Positions 1 to 8,827 of a stretch of 64,000 bases of DNA are shown one piece after another. Position 1 is the stretch's first letter, and each line of letters opens with the position of its first letter. The stretch is taken from assembly GCF_003177035.1 (NCBI RefSeq), contig NZ_CP029488.1, positions 434,001-498,000 of the forward strand, in the 5' to 3' direction. The position numbers and the translations under genes were made by a program. The notes under the pieces are model-generated. The model was not told where the DNA came from. It searched no databases and saw only the letters and a program-made list of their open reading frames with translations. The DNA is from Salinisphaera sp. LB1 (GTDB lineage Bacteria > Pseudomonadota > Gammaproteobacteria > Nevskiales > Salinisphaeraceae).

Positions 1-631
1 CGTCGCGCCGGTGGCCGAAGATTTCTTCGCCGCCTGTATCGATACGCTGCTCGACGACATGCCATTCGCCGCAATCAAGACCGGCGTGCTGGTCACGGCC
101 AGCCAGGTTCGGATCGTCGCCGAGCTGGCAGCCCGCCTGCCCGGCGTGCCGTTGGTGGTCGATCCGGTTCTGGTCGCGGCCGGCGGCGGCGAACTCGCCG
201 GTGACCCGGTGGGTCGGGCCATGTGCGATGCGTTGTTCGCGCAGGCGACCCTCATCACGCCGAACGGCGATGAGGCGCGCCGCCTGTGCGCGGGCGAAAC
301 CGATATCGACCGTTGCGGCGCGATGCTGGTGGCGGCCGGCTGTCATGTGCTGATCACCGGCGGCGATGACGGCGACGAGGCCGAAGTCGTTAACCGCCTG
401 TACACGCCCGGCGGGGCGATCGAGCGCTATACCTGGCCGCGCCTGGCGGGTCGCTTCCATGGCTCCGGCTGCACGCTGGCCGCGAGTCTGGCGGCGCGGC
501 TGGCGCTGGGAGAATCACTCGGCGATGCCGTGGCCAATGCCCAGGCCTACACCGAGCGCGCCCTGGCGCGGAGCTTCAGCGCCGGTTCCGGCCAGTCGAT
601 TCCGGGGCGCTGGCCAGGAGGCGACCGATGA
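1..631 (+). CDS. thiD: Hydroxymethylpyrimidine/phosphomethylpyrimidine kinase (5' partial)
   Basis: Only the C-terminal 210 or so residues are present; the frame is open to the left edge, so the true start lies outside the window. ThiD phosphorylates HMP and HMP-P to HMP-PP, the pyrimidine half of thiamine. The fragment shows the ribokinase-like core: VVDPVL, the LITPNGDEA segment and the GSGCTLAASLAA anion-hole/catalytic loop (Cys in the GxGC motif). Its stop overlaps the thiE start by 4 bp (ATGA), so the two are translationally coupled, as expected for enzymes whose product and substrate are shared. Family assignment is firm. Confidence 0.93.
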   Translation, partial: VAPVAEDFFAACIDTLLDDMPFAAIKTGVLVTASQVRIVAELAARLPGVPLVVDPVLVAAGGGELAGDPVGRAMCDALFAQATLITPNGDEARRLCAGETDIDRCGAMLVAAGCHVLITGGDDGDEAEVVNRLYTPGGAIERYTWPRLAGRFHGSGCTLAASLAARLALGESLGDAVANAQAYTERALARSFSAGSGQSIPGRWPGGDR

Positions 632-1257
632 GCGCCACCCGCGGCCTGTATGCCATTTACAATCGCGCCGGGCTCGACGGCGACCGGCTCGACGCCGTGG
701 ATGCGGTACTCGCGGCGGGCGCGATCTGGCTGCAGTATCGCGACAAGCGCCCGCACGCGCCGGATCGTGGCCTGATGACCGAACTGGCCGCTCTGACCCG
801 TGCCCACGGGGCGAAGCTGATCATTAACGACGACTGGCGGCTGGCCGTGGAAACCGGCGCGGACGGTGTCCATCTGGGCCAGACCGACGGCAGCGTCAGT
901 CAGGCGCGGGCCGCGCTCGGGCCACGGGCGATCGTCGGCATCAGCTGCCAGGATCGAATCACGCGCGCCCGGGCGGGCATTGCCGCCGGCGCCAGCTATA
1001 TCAGCTTCGGCCGTTTTTTTGCCTCCACCACCAAACCGGATGCGCCACCGGCTGAAACACGCGTGCTGACCGCCGCCCGCGAACTCGGCGTGCCGGTGGT
1101 CGCCATCGGCGGGATTCACGCCGGCAATGCACCCGCCCTGATCGCGGCCGGCGCCGACCTGATCGCCGTTTCCGCCGGCCTGTTCGAGGCCGCCGATCCG
1201 GGCGCCGCGGCCGCCGAACTGGCGCATCTGTTCGCGCCGCAGCCGCCCAATCGCTGA
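628..1257 (+). CDS. thiE: Thiamine-phosphate synthase
   Basis: A 209-residue TIM-barrel enzyme, the usual ThiE length. It joins HMP-PP (made by ThiD just upstream) to thiazole phosphate. Visible signatures are the LQYRDK pyrophosphate-binding strand near residue 36, INDD, DGVHLGQTD, VGISC, a SYISFGRFFASTTKP segment and the C-terminal VVAIGGIHAGNAP / DLIAVSAGLF phosphate-binding strands. The ATG overlaps the thiD stop. thiC, thiG and thiM are not in the window. Confidence 0.95.
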   Translation: MSATRGLYAIYNRAGLDGDRLDAVDAVLAAGAIWLQYRDKRPHAPDRGLMTELAALTRAHGAKLIINDDWRLAVETGADGVHLGQTDGSVSQARAALGPRAIVGISCQDRITRARAGIAAGASYISFGRFFASTTKPDAPPAETRVLTAARELGVPVVAIGGIHAGNAPALIAAGADLIAVSAGLFEAADPGAAAAELAHLFAPQPPNR

Positions 1258-1259
1258 CC

Positions 1260-1278
1260 CCGGGCATGCGTTGCCCGG
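1260..1278 (+). terminator. Hairpin directly after thiE
   Basis: A 7-bp perfect GC-rich stem (CCGGGCA/TGCCCGG, 5-nt loop) begins two bases after the thiE stop. There is no U-tract, so it may be a 3'-end stabiliser or Rho-assisted terminator rather than an intrinsic terminator. Confidence 0.3.
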
Positions 1279-1367
1279 CCCGCGCCGCGCGGTCCTGGCG
1301 CCCCGGTCTCGGCGCAAACCGCAACAGGTTCTAGAATGATCGCAGGATCCGTTATTTGGAGTATTCG

Positions 1368-2684
1368 ATGAGCTCTCAGCACGCCCGCCCCGGCCCCCGT
1401 TCGGTCGAACTGTTCGATCGCGCCCGACGTGTCACGCCCGGCGGTGTCAATTCGCCGGCCCGCGCCTTCAACGGCGTCGGCGGCGGCGCGCCGGTGTTCA
1501 TCGATCGCGCGAAGGGCGCCTGGATCACCGATGTCGACGGCAACGACTATGTCGACTACGTCGGCTCGTTCGGTCCGATGATTCTCGGCCATGCCGACCC
1601 GGCCGTGGTCGAGGCCGTGCAGAAGCAGGCCGCCAAGGGCCTGTCCTTCGGCGCGCCGACCGGGCTGGAGGTCGAACTGGCCGAGCTGATCAGCGAGATG
1701 GTGGCCTCGATCGAGTCGGTGCGCATGGTCAATTCGGGCACCGAGGCGGCGATGACCGCCATCCGCCTGGCCCGCGGGTATACCGGACGCAACAAGATCC
1801 TCAAGTTCGCCGGCAACTACCACGGCCATGTCGATGCCCTACTGGTCAACGCCGGGTCCGGGCCGCTGACGCTCGGCATTCCGGGCTCGCCCGGGGTGCC
1901 GGCCTCGGTGGTCGAGGACACGCTCGTGGCCACCTACAACGACCTGGCATCGGTCGAGACGGCGTTCGCCGAACACGGCAGCGAGATCGCCGCGATCATG
2001 GTCGAACCCGTGGCCGGCAACATGAACTGCGTGCCGCCGGTCGACGGGTTTTTGGCAGGCCTGCGCGATCTTTGCGATGCGCACGGCGCACTGCTGATCT
2101 TCGACGAGGTGATGACCGGCTTTCGTGTTCATCCCGGCTGCGCGCAGGCGTATTACGGCGTCACCCCGGACGTCACCGCGCTCGGCAAGATCGTGGGCGG
2201 CGGCATGCCGGTGGGCGCGGTCGGTGGGCCGGCCGCGGTGATGGAAACGCTGGCGCCGAGCGGGCCGGTATACCAGGCCGGCACATTGAGCGGCCACCCC
2301 CTGGGCATGGCCGCCGGTATCGCCACGCTCTCGCAGATTCGCGACGGTTCGGTGCATGCCGCCATCGAGCCCAGAGTGGCGGCGCTGCGTGCGGGCCTGG
2401 AAGCGCGCGCGAAGCAGCACGGCGTGCCATTCATGACCCAGGCCGCCGGCGCCATGTTCGGCATGTTCTTCACCGCGGCCGAACGGGTCACGCGTTTCGA
2501 CGAAGTCGCCGCCTGCGATCTGGACGCGTTCACGCGCTTCTTCCACGGCATGCTCGACAACGGCGTCTATCTGGCACCGGCGGCCTTCGAAGCCGCGTTT
2601 GTCTCGCGCGCCCATGATGACGCGGCGCTCGAGGCGACGCTGGCCGCCGCGGACAAGGCGTTCGCCGCCGTGGCCGCTGGCTAA
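1368..2684 (+). CDS. hemL: Glutamate-1-semialdehyde 2,1-aminomutase
   Basis: A 438-residue class-III PLP aminotransferase that converts glutamate-1-semialdehyde to 5-aminolevulinate in the C5 haem pathway. Evidence includes the N-terminal [12 protein letters not shown] motif, the [17 protein letters not shown] and [11 protein letters not shown] cofactor-binding segments, [11 protein letters not shown], and [14 protein letters not shown] carrying the PLP lysine. A TTG 12 bp upstream is in frame but overlaps the Shine-Dalgarno GGAG at 1358-1361, which is spaced 6 nt from the ATG at 1368; the ATG is therefore preferred. A possible -10 (TAGAAT, 1333-1338) precedes it. Confidence 0.96.
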   Translation: MSSQHARPGPRSVELFDRARRVTPGGVNSPARAFNGVGGGAPVFIDRAKGAWITDVDGNDYVDYVGSFGPMILGHADPAVVEAVQKQAAKGLSFGAPTGLEVELAELISEMVASIESVRMVNSGTEAAMTAIRLARGYTGRNKILKFAGNYHGHVDALLVNAGSGPLTLGIPGSPGVPASVVEDTLVATYNDLASVETAFAEHGSEIAAIMVEPVAGNMNCVPPVDGFLAGLRDLCDAHGALLIFDEVMTGFRVHPGCAQAYYGVTPDVTALGKIVGGGMPVGAVGGPAAVMETLAPSGPVYQAGTLSGHPLGMAAGIATLSQIRDGSVHAAIEPRVAALRAGLEARAKQHGVPFMTQAAGAMFGMFFTAAERVTRFDEVAACDLDAFTRFFHGMLDNGVYLAPAAFEAAFVSRAHDDAALEATLAAADKAFAAVAAG

Positions 2685-2702
2685 GCCCGCGGACCCGCCC
2701 GC

Positions 2703-4754
2703 GTGGCCCATGCCCTCATCACCGCGATCCTGGCCTGGGTCGCGGCCCATCCGACGCTGGCTCTGGCGGTGGTCTTCACCGTGGCCGTCGCCGAGTCGCT
2801 GTTCCTGTTCGGTCTCCTGATTCCCGGCGCCATCTTCATGTTCACCTTCGGGGCACTGATCGGCAGTCAGGCCCTGTCGGCCACGGCCACCTTCGCCGCC
2901 GCCATCGCCGGCACACTGGCCGGCGACAGTGCGAGCTATGCGCTGGGTCGGCGTTATCGTGGCCGGCTGCACGACCTGCCCGGCCTGGCGCGCATTCCCG
3001 GCGGCGTCGCCCGCGGCGAGGCATTCTTCGCCCGGCACGGCGGCAAGGGCATCGTGCTCGGCCGGCTCATCGGCGCCCTGCGCCCGGTCATGCCCACAGT
3101 GGCGGGCGCGGCGGGGTTGTCGGTGACCCGATTCGCGATCATGGAAGTGGTCGCTACCGCGCTTTGGGCGCCGATCTATATCGGCCCGGGCGTGGTGTTC
3201 GGTGCTTCGCTCGACCTGGCAGCCCAGGTCGCGACCCGGCTGGCGATTCTGCTGGTCGGCGCCTCGGCGATCGTTTGGGTGGCAACCAGCCTTGCGCGCC
3301 TTGCGGTCGTGGCCGGGCGCAGCGCCGGCCGACGTTATGCCGAGCGCTTGATGAACTGGAGCCGCCGGCATCGCCGACTGGGCCTGCTCGGCCCCGCGCT
3401 GGCCGATCCGCGCCAGCCCGAGATCCCGGCACTGGCCGTGGCGGCGGCCCTGCTGATGGGCGCGATCGCCGTGGTCTACCTGGCGCTCTGGGGCTGGGCC
3501 GGCCCGCGCTATCCGACTACGTTCGATGCGCTGGCGTTCTATCTGATCGGCAGCCTGCACAACACACCGACCGATGCGTTCGCGCGTTGGGTCGCCGAGC
3601 TGGGCTCACCACTGATCTATCTGCCGTTCGCAACCCTGATCGCGATCACGCTGTCGGTGATGGGCAACTGGCGGGCCGCGGCCCACTGGATCGTCGCGGT
3701 CGCATTTTCCGCGGCCGCCACGCTGTTGTTGCGCTGGCTACTCGCGATTCCACCGCCCGCCGTATTCTTCCAGCTGGCCGCGGGGGACCCGCTGTACCTC
3801 GCCGGCGGCGGCCAGGATCTGGTGCTCTGTGCCACCGTCTACGGGCTGGCCGGCATGATCGTGCGCACGCGCCAGCCGATCGACCTGCGGCCGTATTACG
3901 ACTCGGCCACGGTCGCCGGCATCGTGCTGATCGCGCTGGCCCGGCTGTATCTGGGCCTGGACTGGGCCAGCGACAGCCTGATCGGGCTGGGCGTGGCGTT
4001 CGTGTGGCTCAATCTGCTGATGATCGGCTTCCGGCGCCAGCGGCCGCGCCCGGTCCGCGGGCGGCCGGTACTCATGGCACTGGTCAGCTGTGTCGTGTTC
4101 GCCGGGCTGCTGGTACTGCTGCCCGGCGGCGCCCTGCACGACCTGCCCGGTCGCGTCGGCCCGCCGTTGAGCGGCCCGGCCCGGCACGTCGACAACTGGG
4201 CCGAGGGCGGCTATCGCTGCCTGCCCGCCCATATCCAGACCCTCCGCGGGCGCGGCGGCGCGCCGCTGAATCTTCAGGCCGCCGGACATATCGGCGCGTT
4301 GCGCGCCGCGCTGGCGCATGCCGGCTGGCGCCCGCCGGCCCGGATCAGCGCCGACACCGCGCTCCGCAGCCTGGCCCCGGACACGCCGATCGATACGCTG
4401 CCGGTACTGCCGCGGGTACACGACGGCCGCCGGCCGGTGCTGGTGGTGACCCATCCCGTGGCGGGCAGCCCCGGCCGGCGCTGGGTTCTGCGGCTCTGGT
4501 CGAGCGCACGGGTCACTGCCGTCGACGGCGCGCCGATCTGGGTCGGCATGATCGATGGCCAGCGCGTCGGCCACGAACTGCAGATGCTGACCACGGCCCG
4601 CGATGAAACCGATTACGCCGCGGCGGCTGCGTTCATGAGCGCCAATCTCGCCGCACACGAGGTTGGCTACCGACAGGTAACGCATGCCCACGACCCGCTG
4701 GTCCTGATGTGGGCCGCAGCCCCCGGGGGCGATGCTACAGTAGCGCCGCGTTAG
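2703..4754 (+). CDS. DedA / PAP2-like / LssY C-terminal fusion membrane protein
   Basis: A 683-residue polytopic protein starting at GTG. Residues about 1-200 are a DedA (SNARE-associated) domain with the PGAIFMFTFGALIGS segment and the RHGGKGIVLGRLIGALRPVMP motif typical of undecaprenyl-phosphate/lipid flippases. Residues about 240-450 have the six-helix layout of a PAP2 phosphatase. Residues about 480-683 match the LssY C-terminal domain in position and composition (WAEGG, ISADT...L, TTARDETDY). The PAP2 catalytic motifs look lost: the KxxxxxxRP segment reads LLRWLLAIPPP (about 342), PSGH is replaced by AGGGQD (about 366), and the final His motif reads LYLGLDWASD (about 415) with Asp for His. 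A role in envelope lipid recycling or remodelling is likely, without phosphatase chemistry. Confidence 0.85.
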   Translation: MAHALITAILAWVAAHPTLALAVVFTVAVAESLFLFGLLIPGAIFMFTFGALIGSQALSATATFAAAIAGTLAGDSASYALGRRYRGRLHDLPGLARIPGGVARGEAFFARHGGKGIVLGRLIGALRPVMPTVAGAAGLSVTRFAIMEVVATALWAPIYIGPGVVFGASLDLAAQVATRLAILLVGASAIVWVATSLARLAVVAGRSAGRRYAERLMNWSRRHRRLGLLGPALADPRQPEIPALAVAAALLMGAIAVVYLALWGWAGPRYPTTFDALAFYLIGSLHNTPTDAFARWVAELGSPLIYLPFATLIAITLSVMGNWRAAAHWIVAVAFSAAATLLLRWLLAIPPPAVFFQLAAGDPLYLAGGGQDLVLCATVYGLAGMIVRTRQPIDLRPYYDSATVAGIVLIALARLYLGLDWASDSLIGLGVAFVWLNLLMIGFRRQRPRPVRGRPVLMALVSCVVFAGLLVLLPGGALHDLPGRVGPPLSGPARHVDNWAEGGYRCLPAHIQTLRGRGGAPLNLQAAGHIGALRAALAHAGWRPPARISADTALRSLAPDTPIDTLPVLPRVHDGRRPVLVVTHPVAGSPGRRWVLRLWSSARVTAVDGAPIWVGMIDGQRVGHELQMLTTARDETDYAAAAAFMSANLAAHEVGYRQVTHAHDPLVLMWAAAPGGDATVAPR

Positions 4755-5021
4755 GGCCTGTTGCCGTTTCACGCGACGCCGCGTTGCGGCGCCAAATCGT
4801 GTCAGCCAAGGCGCAGGGCGCCGGCCGCAGTCATTCTGCGGTCAAGCCCTGCAACGCCGGATGGCGCGATTTGGGGCCACAACCCGAAGGGCCGGCGGCC
4901 ATTTTTGCGCAATCCGGCGTTGCAACTCGCTCATGTAGCGAGGCTACACTACGCTCGTTGCGCCTTGTCTTGCGCAAAAATGGCCGCCGGCGCGGTGCCG
5001 TGTGAAGCGGCAACAGGCCCT
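4753..5021. repeat. 269-bp composite inverted-repeat element
   Basis: The gap between the LssY-type gene and ftsY is filled by a symmetric element. The outer 20-bp ends (4753-4772 and 5002-5021) are inverted repeats matching at 19 of 20 positions. Inside lie two hairpins: an imperfect one (4792-4874) whose apex is CCGCAG/CTGCGG, and a second one whose arms at 4891-4911 and 4971-4991 are a perfect 21-bp inverted repeat. The left end begins in the stop codon of the preceding gene. No ORF of its own is credible. It looks like a non-autonomous, MITE-like or REP/BIME-like unit; the same terminal sequence recurs at 11623. Confidence 0.8.
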
Positions 5022-5093
5022 GGGGCGGTTGCCGTGGCACGCCACGCCCGCCGTATCCACCTTCCACCGATTGCAGTCGAGATAGCGACGACC

Positions 5094-6056
<963 letters not shown>

Positions 6057-6126
6057 CCGCGCCCGCGGCCTTGCCAAAGACGCGGGCCTGCCCGAGGATT
6101 GCGGCACGACCGACGGCCCCTCTCCG

Positions 6127-6792
6127 ATGACCGATATCGTCGCCTTCGACAACGTGGTGAAGCGCTACCCCGGCGGCAAGCTCGCGCTGGATCGCGTCTC
6201 GCTGCGCCTGGCGCGCGGCGAAATGGCGTTTCTAACCGGCCACTCCGGTGCCGGCAAGTCCACACTGATGAAACTGATCGGGCTGATCGAGCGCCCGACA
6301 CGCGGGCGCGTGGTGATCAACGGCACGGATCTGGCCCGGGTGCGGCGCGTGCATATCCCGCGTTATCGCCAGCGCGTCGGGCTGATCTTCCAGAACTACA
6401 ACCTGCTGCACGATCGCACGGTGTTCGACAACGTCGCACTGCCGCTGGTTATCCGCGGCGTGGGGCATGGCGAGATCGCCCGGCGCGTGCGGGCGGCGCT
6501 GGACACGGTCGGCCTGCTCTCGCACGAGAGAAAATTTCCGATCACCCTGTCCGGCGGTGAGCAGCAGCGCGTCGGCATCGCCCGTGCCGTGGTCAACCGG
6601 CCGCATCTGCTGCTGGCCGATGAGCCGACCGGCAATCTCGACCCGGAGCTGTCGGCCGACATCATGCGGCTGTTCACGCGACTCAACGAGACCGGCACCA
6701 GCATCATGATCGCCACCCACGCCATCGACCTGGTCGAACACATGGGTTATCGGCGGATCGCCCTCGAACACGGCCACCTGGAGGCCGGCTGA
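6127..6792 (+). CDS. ftsE: Cell division ATP-binding protein FtsE
   Basis: A 221-residue ABC ATPase of the FtsEX complex, which activates septal peptidoglycan hydrolases through EnvC-type partners. Walker A is GHSGAGKST (about 39-47), the Q-loop FQNYNLL, the signature LSGGEQQRVGIARA and Walker B LLLADEPTGNLD, followed by the H-loop IATHAIDL. The stop lies 2 bp before the ftsX ATG, indicating coupling. Confidence 0.96.
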   Translation: MTDIVAFDNVVKRYPGGKLALDRVSLRLARGEMAFLTGHSGAGKSTLMKLIGLIERPTRGRVVINGTDLARVRRVHIPRYRQRVGLIFQNYNLLHDRTVFDNVALPLVIRGVGHGEIARRVRAALDTVGLLSHERKFPITLSGGEQQRVGIARAVVNRPHLLLADEPTGNLDPELSADIMRLFTRLNETGTSIMIATHAIDLVEHMGYRRIALEHGHLEAG

Positions 6793-6794
6793 GC

Positions 6795-7778
6795 ATGCCC
6801 GAGTCGCAGCCCGGCAGCAGTTCGCGCCGTGGCGGCCCGGCTGCGCGCGGCCGCCGAAGCGGCCGGCTCGCCAGCTGGGCCGCCTCGCATGCCCGTTGCC
6901 TGCTGGAAAGTCTCGGCCGGTTGCACCGGCGCTGGGTCGCCAGTCTGCTCACCGTGCTGGTCATCGGCATCGCGCTGGCCTTGCCGGCCGGCTTGTACGT
7001 ATTGGTCAAGAATCTCGACACACTGGCCTCGAACTGGCATCAGTCGGTACGCATCTCGCTGTATCTGCAGCAGGATGTCTCCGCCGACGCCGGCCAGCAC
7101 CTGGCCGACAACCTGGCCGGCAAAGCCGGCATAACAGCGACCCGATTCATTTCTGCAAAGCAGGGGCTGCGCCAGTTCAAGCGCGCCAGCGGTTTCGGCG
7201 CCGCGCTGAATGCCCTGGGCTCCAACCCTCTGCCCGGCGTGATCGAGGTCACGCCGAAGGCCACCCTGCCACCGGCCGCGGTCAGCCAGTTGGTGGCGCA
7301 ACTGTCGCAGCGCAAGGACGTCGATCATGCGGCGCTCGATCAGGCCTGGCTGCGGCGGCTGACCGCCATTCTCGCGCTGATTTCACGCGCCTCCTGGGTG
7401 ATCGGCGCCCTGTTGTCGGCGGCCGTGCTGTTCATCGTCGGCAATACCATTCGCCTGGATATCGAGAACCGGCGCCAGGAAATCGAGGTGATGAAACTTC
7501 TGGGCGCGAGTAACGCCTTCATCCGACGGCCGTTTCTCTACAGCGGCGTGTGGTATGGCCTGCTCGGTGCGCTCGTCGCGCTCGTGGTGCTCGCCGCCTG
7601 TTATCTGGCACTGGGCGGGCCATTGTCCACGCTCACCGCGTCCTATCAGGGCAGCCTCAATCTGAAGGGGCTGAGCCTGCGTGAAAGCCTGTGGCTGCTG
7701 GTGCTCGGCATCGCGCTGGGCTGGCTGGGCTGCGCGATCACCGTCAACCGGCAACTGGCCGCGATCGAGCCGAAATAA
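6795..7778 (+). CDS. ftsX: Cell division permease FtsX
   Basis: A 327-residue membrane partner of FtsE. After a basic cytoplasmic N-terminus, a first TM segment (LLTVLVIGIALALPAGLYVLV) precedes a periplasmic domain (about 75-195, QDVSADAGQHLADNL onwards). Three more TM helices follow, with the FtsX signature VGNTIRLDIENRRQEIEVMKLLGASNAFIRRPF split between the helices. The order and near-contact with ftsE support the complex. A perfect palindrome (CCCCGGATCCGGGG, about 7791-7804) lies just downstream without a U-tract. Confidence 0.96.
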   Translation: MPESQPGSSSRRGGPAARGRRSGRLASWAASHARCLLESLGRLHRRWVASLLTVLVIGIALALPAGLYVLVKNLDTLASNWHQSVRISLYLQQDVSADAGQHLADNLAGKAGITATRFISAKQGLRQFKRASGFGAALNALGSNPLPGVIEVTPKATLPPAAVSQLVAQLSQRKDVDHAALDQAWLRRLTAILALISRASWVIGALLSAAVLFIVGNTIRLDIENRRQEIEVMKLLGASNAFIRRPFLYSGVWYGLLGALVALVVLAACYLALGGPLSTLTASYQGSLNLKGLSLRESLWLLVLGIALGWLGCAITVNRQLAAIEPK

Positions 7779-7838
7779 CGCGTCGGATTGCCCCGGATCC
7801 GGGGAACCCCGAAGCCGGATCAGGGTCTTACCGCATAG

Positions 7839-7878
7839 TTGAATATTATGCACTGAGCGCCCCCGAATTTGCTAAAAT
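7839..7878 (+). promoter_or_regulatory. Candidate tandem sigma-32-like and sigma-70 promoter of rpoH
   Basis: Upstream of rpoH, TTGAATA (7839-7845) is followed after 15 nt by CCCCGAAT (7861-7868), resembling the heat-shock consensus CTTGAAA-N13-17-CCCCATNT. Overlapping its 3' side is an extended -10 element, TGCTAAAAT (7870-7878), suited to the housekeeping sigma factor but lacking a good -35. Transcription would start about 30 nt before the rpoH ATG. Both assignments are by eye. Confidence 0.35.
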
Positions 7879-7914
7879 GGGGGTATATGCCATTGGCCCA
7901 AGGAGGCTAAATTC

Positions 7915-8790
7915 ATGGCCAACGATATTTCCCTGTCTCCGGCGAAGATGAACCTGCCGACGCTATCGTCGGCCAGTATCGAAGCCTATCTTCAGGCAGT
8001 ATCCAGTATTCCCGTTCTCGATCAGGAGGATGAGCAGAAACTGGCACGGCGTCTGCGCGACGACGGCGATATCCAGGCGGCCCAGAAGTTGATTCTGTCC
8101 AACCTGCGCTTCGTGGTCCATGTGGCCCGCGGCTATTCCGGCTATGGCCTGCCGCTGGCCGACCTGGTCCAGGAAGGCAACATCGGCCTGATGAAGGCGG
8201 TCAAACGCTTCGACCCCGATGTCGGCGTCCGCCTGATTTCGTTTGCCGTGCACTGGATCCGTGCCGAGATTCACGAATATATCCTGCGCAACTGGCGCAT
8301 CGTGAAGGTGGCGACGACCAAGGCGCAGCGCAAGTTGTTCTTCAACCTGCGCAGCTCGAAGAAGCGGCTCGGCTGGATGAATCATGCCGAGGTCGAGGCC
8401 GTGGCCGGCGATCTCGGCGTGAAGCCGGAGACCGTGCTGCAAATGGAGCGCCGGCTGTCCGGCGGTGACCAGTCGTTCAATGCTCTGCCATCCGCAGGCG
8501 AGGAAACGGCCTATGCGCCGGAAGACTATCTGTCCTCCGACGACGGTGACGATCCAGCCTCCGATATCGAGAACGACAACTGGCAGACCTATCAGCATGC
8601 CAATCTCGAACGGGCGATGACCGATCTGGATGAACGCAGCCGCGATATTCTCGAGTCCCGCTGGCTGCGCGAGGACGGCAAGATCGGGCTGCAGGAACTC
8701 GGCGACAAGTATCAAGTGTCCGCCGAACGCATTCGTCAGCTCGAGGTCGCGGCAATCAAGAAGCTGCGCAACGCCATGGCCGAGGCGTAA
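7915..8790 (+). CDS. rpoH: RNA polymerase heat-shock sigma factor (sigma-32)
   Basis: A 291-residue group-3/RpoH sigma factor that directs transcription of chaperone and protease genes. Region 2 is seen as [39 protein letters not shown]. The diagnostic RpoH box QRKLFFNLR lies near residues 137-145, and region 4 is [28 protein letters not shown] strong Shine-Dalgarno AGGAGG (7901-7906) sits 8 nt before the ATG. The short leader (about 30 nt) leaves little room for the long mRNA thermosensor known in E. coli. Confidence 0.97.
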   Translation: MANDISLSPAKMNLPTLSSASIEAYLQAVSSIPVLDQEDEQKLARRLRDDGDIQAAQKLILSNLRFVVHVARGYSGYGLPLADLVQEGNIGLMKAVKRFDPDVGVRLISFAVHWIRAEIHEYILRNWRIVKVATTKAQRKLFFNLRSSKKRLGWMNHAEVEAVAGDLGVKPETVLQMERRLSGGDQSFNALPSAGEETAYAPEDYLSSDDGDDPASDIENDNWQTYQHANLERAMTDLDERSRDILESRWLREDGKIGLQELGDKYQVSAERIRQLEVAAIKKLRNAMAEA

Positions 8791-8827
8791 CGGCCGGCTT
8801 TCCCGCGGCCACGCTTATAGTTTTCGC

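Noticed and set aside
3164-4606. Long open frame (480 codons) inside the DedA-PAP2-LssY gene
   Set aside because: Arg/Pro/Gly-rich translation without family features; it is an out-of-frame shadow of a gene with clear domains, as expected in GC-rich DNA.
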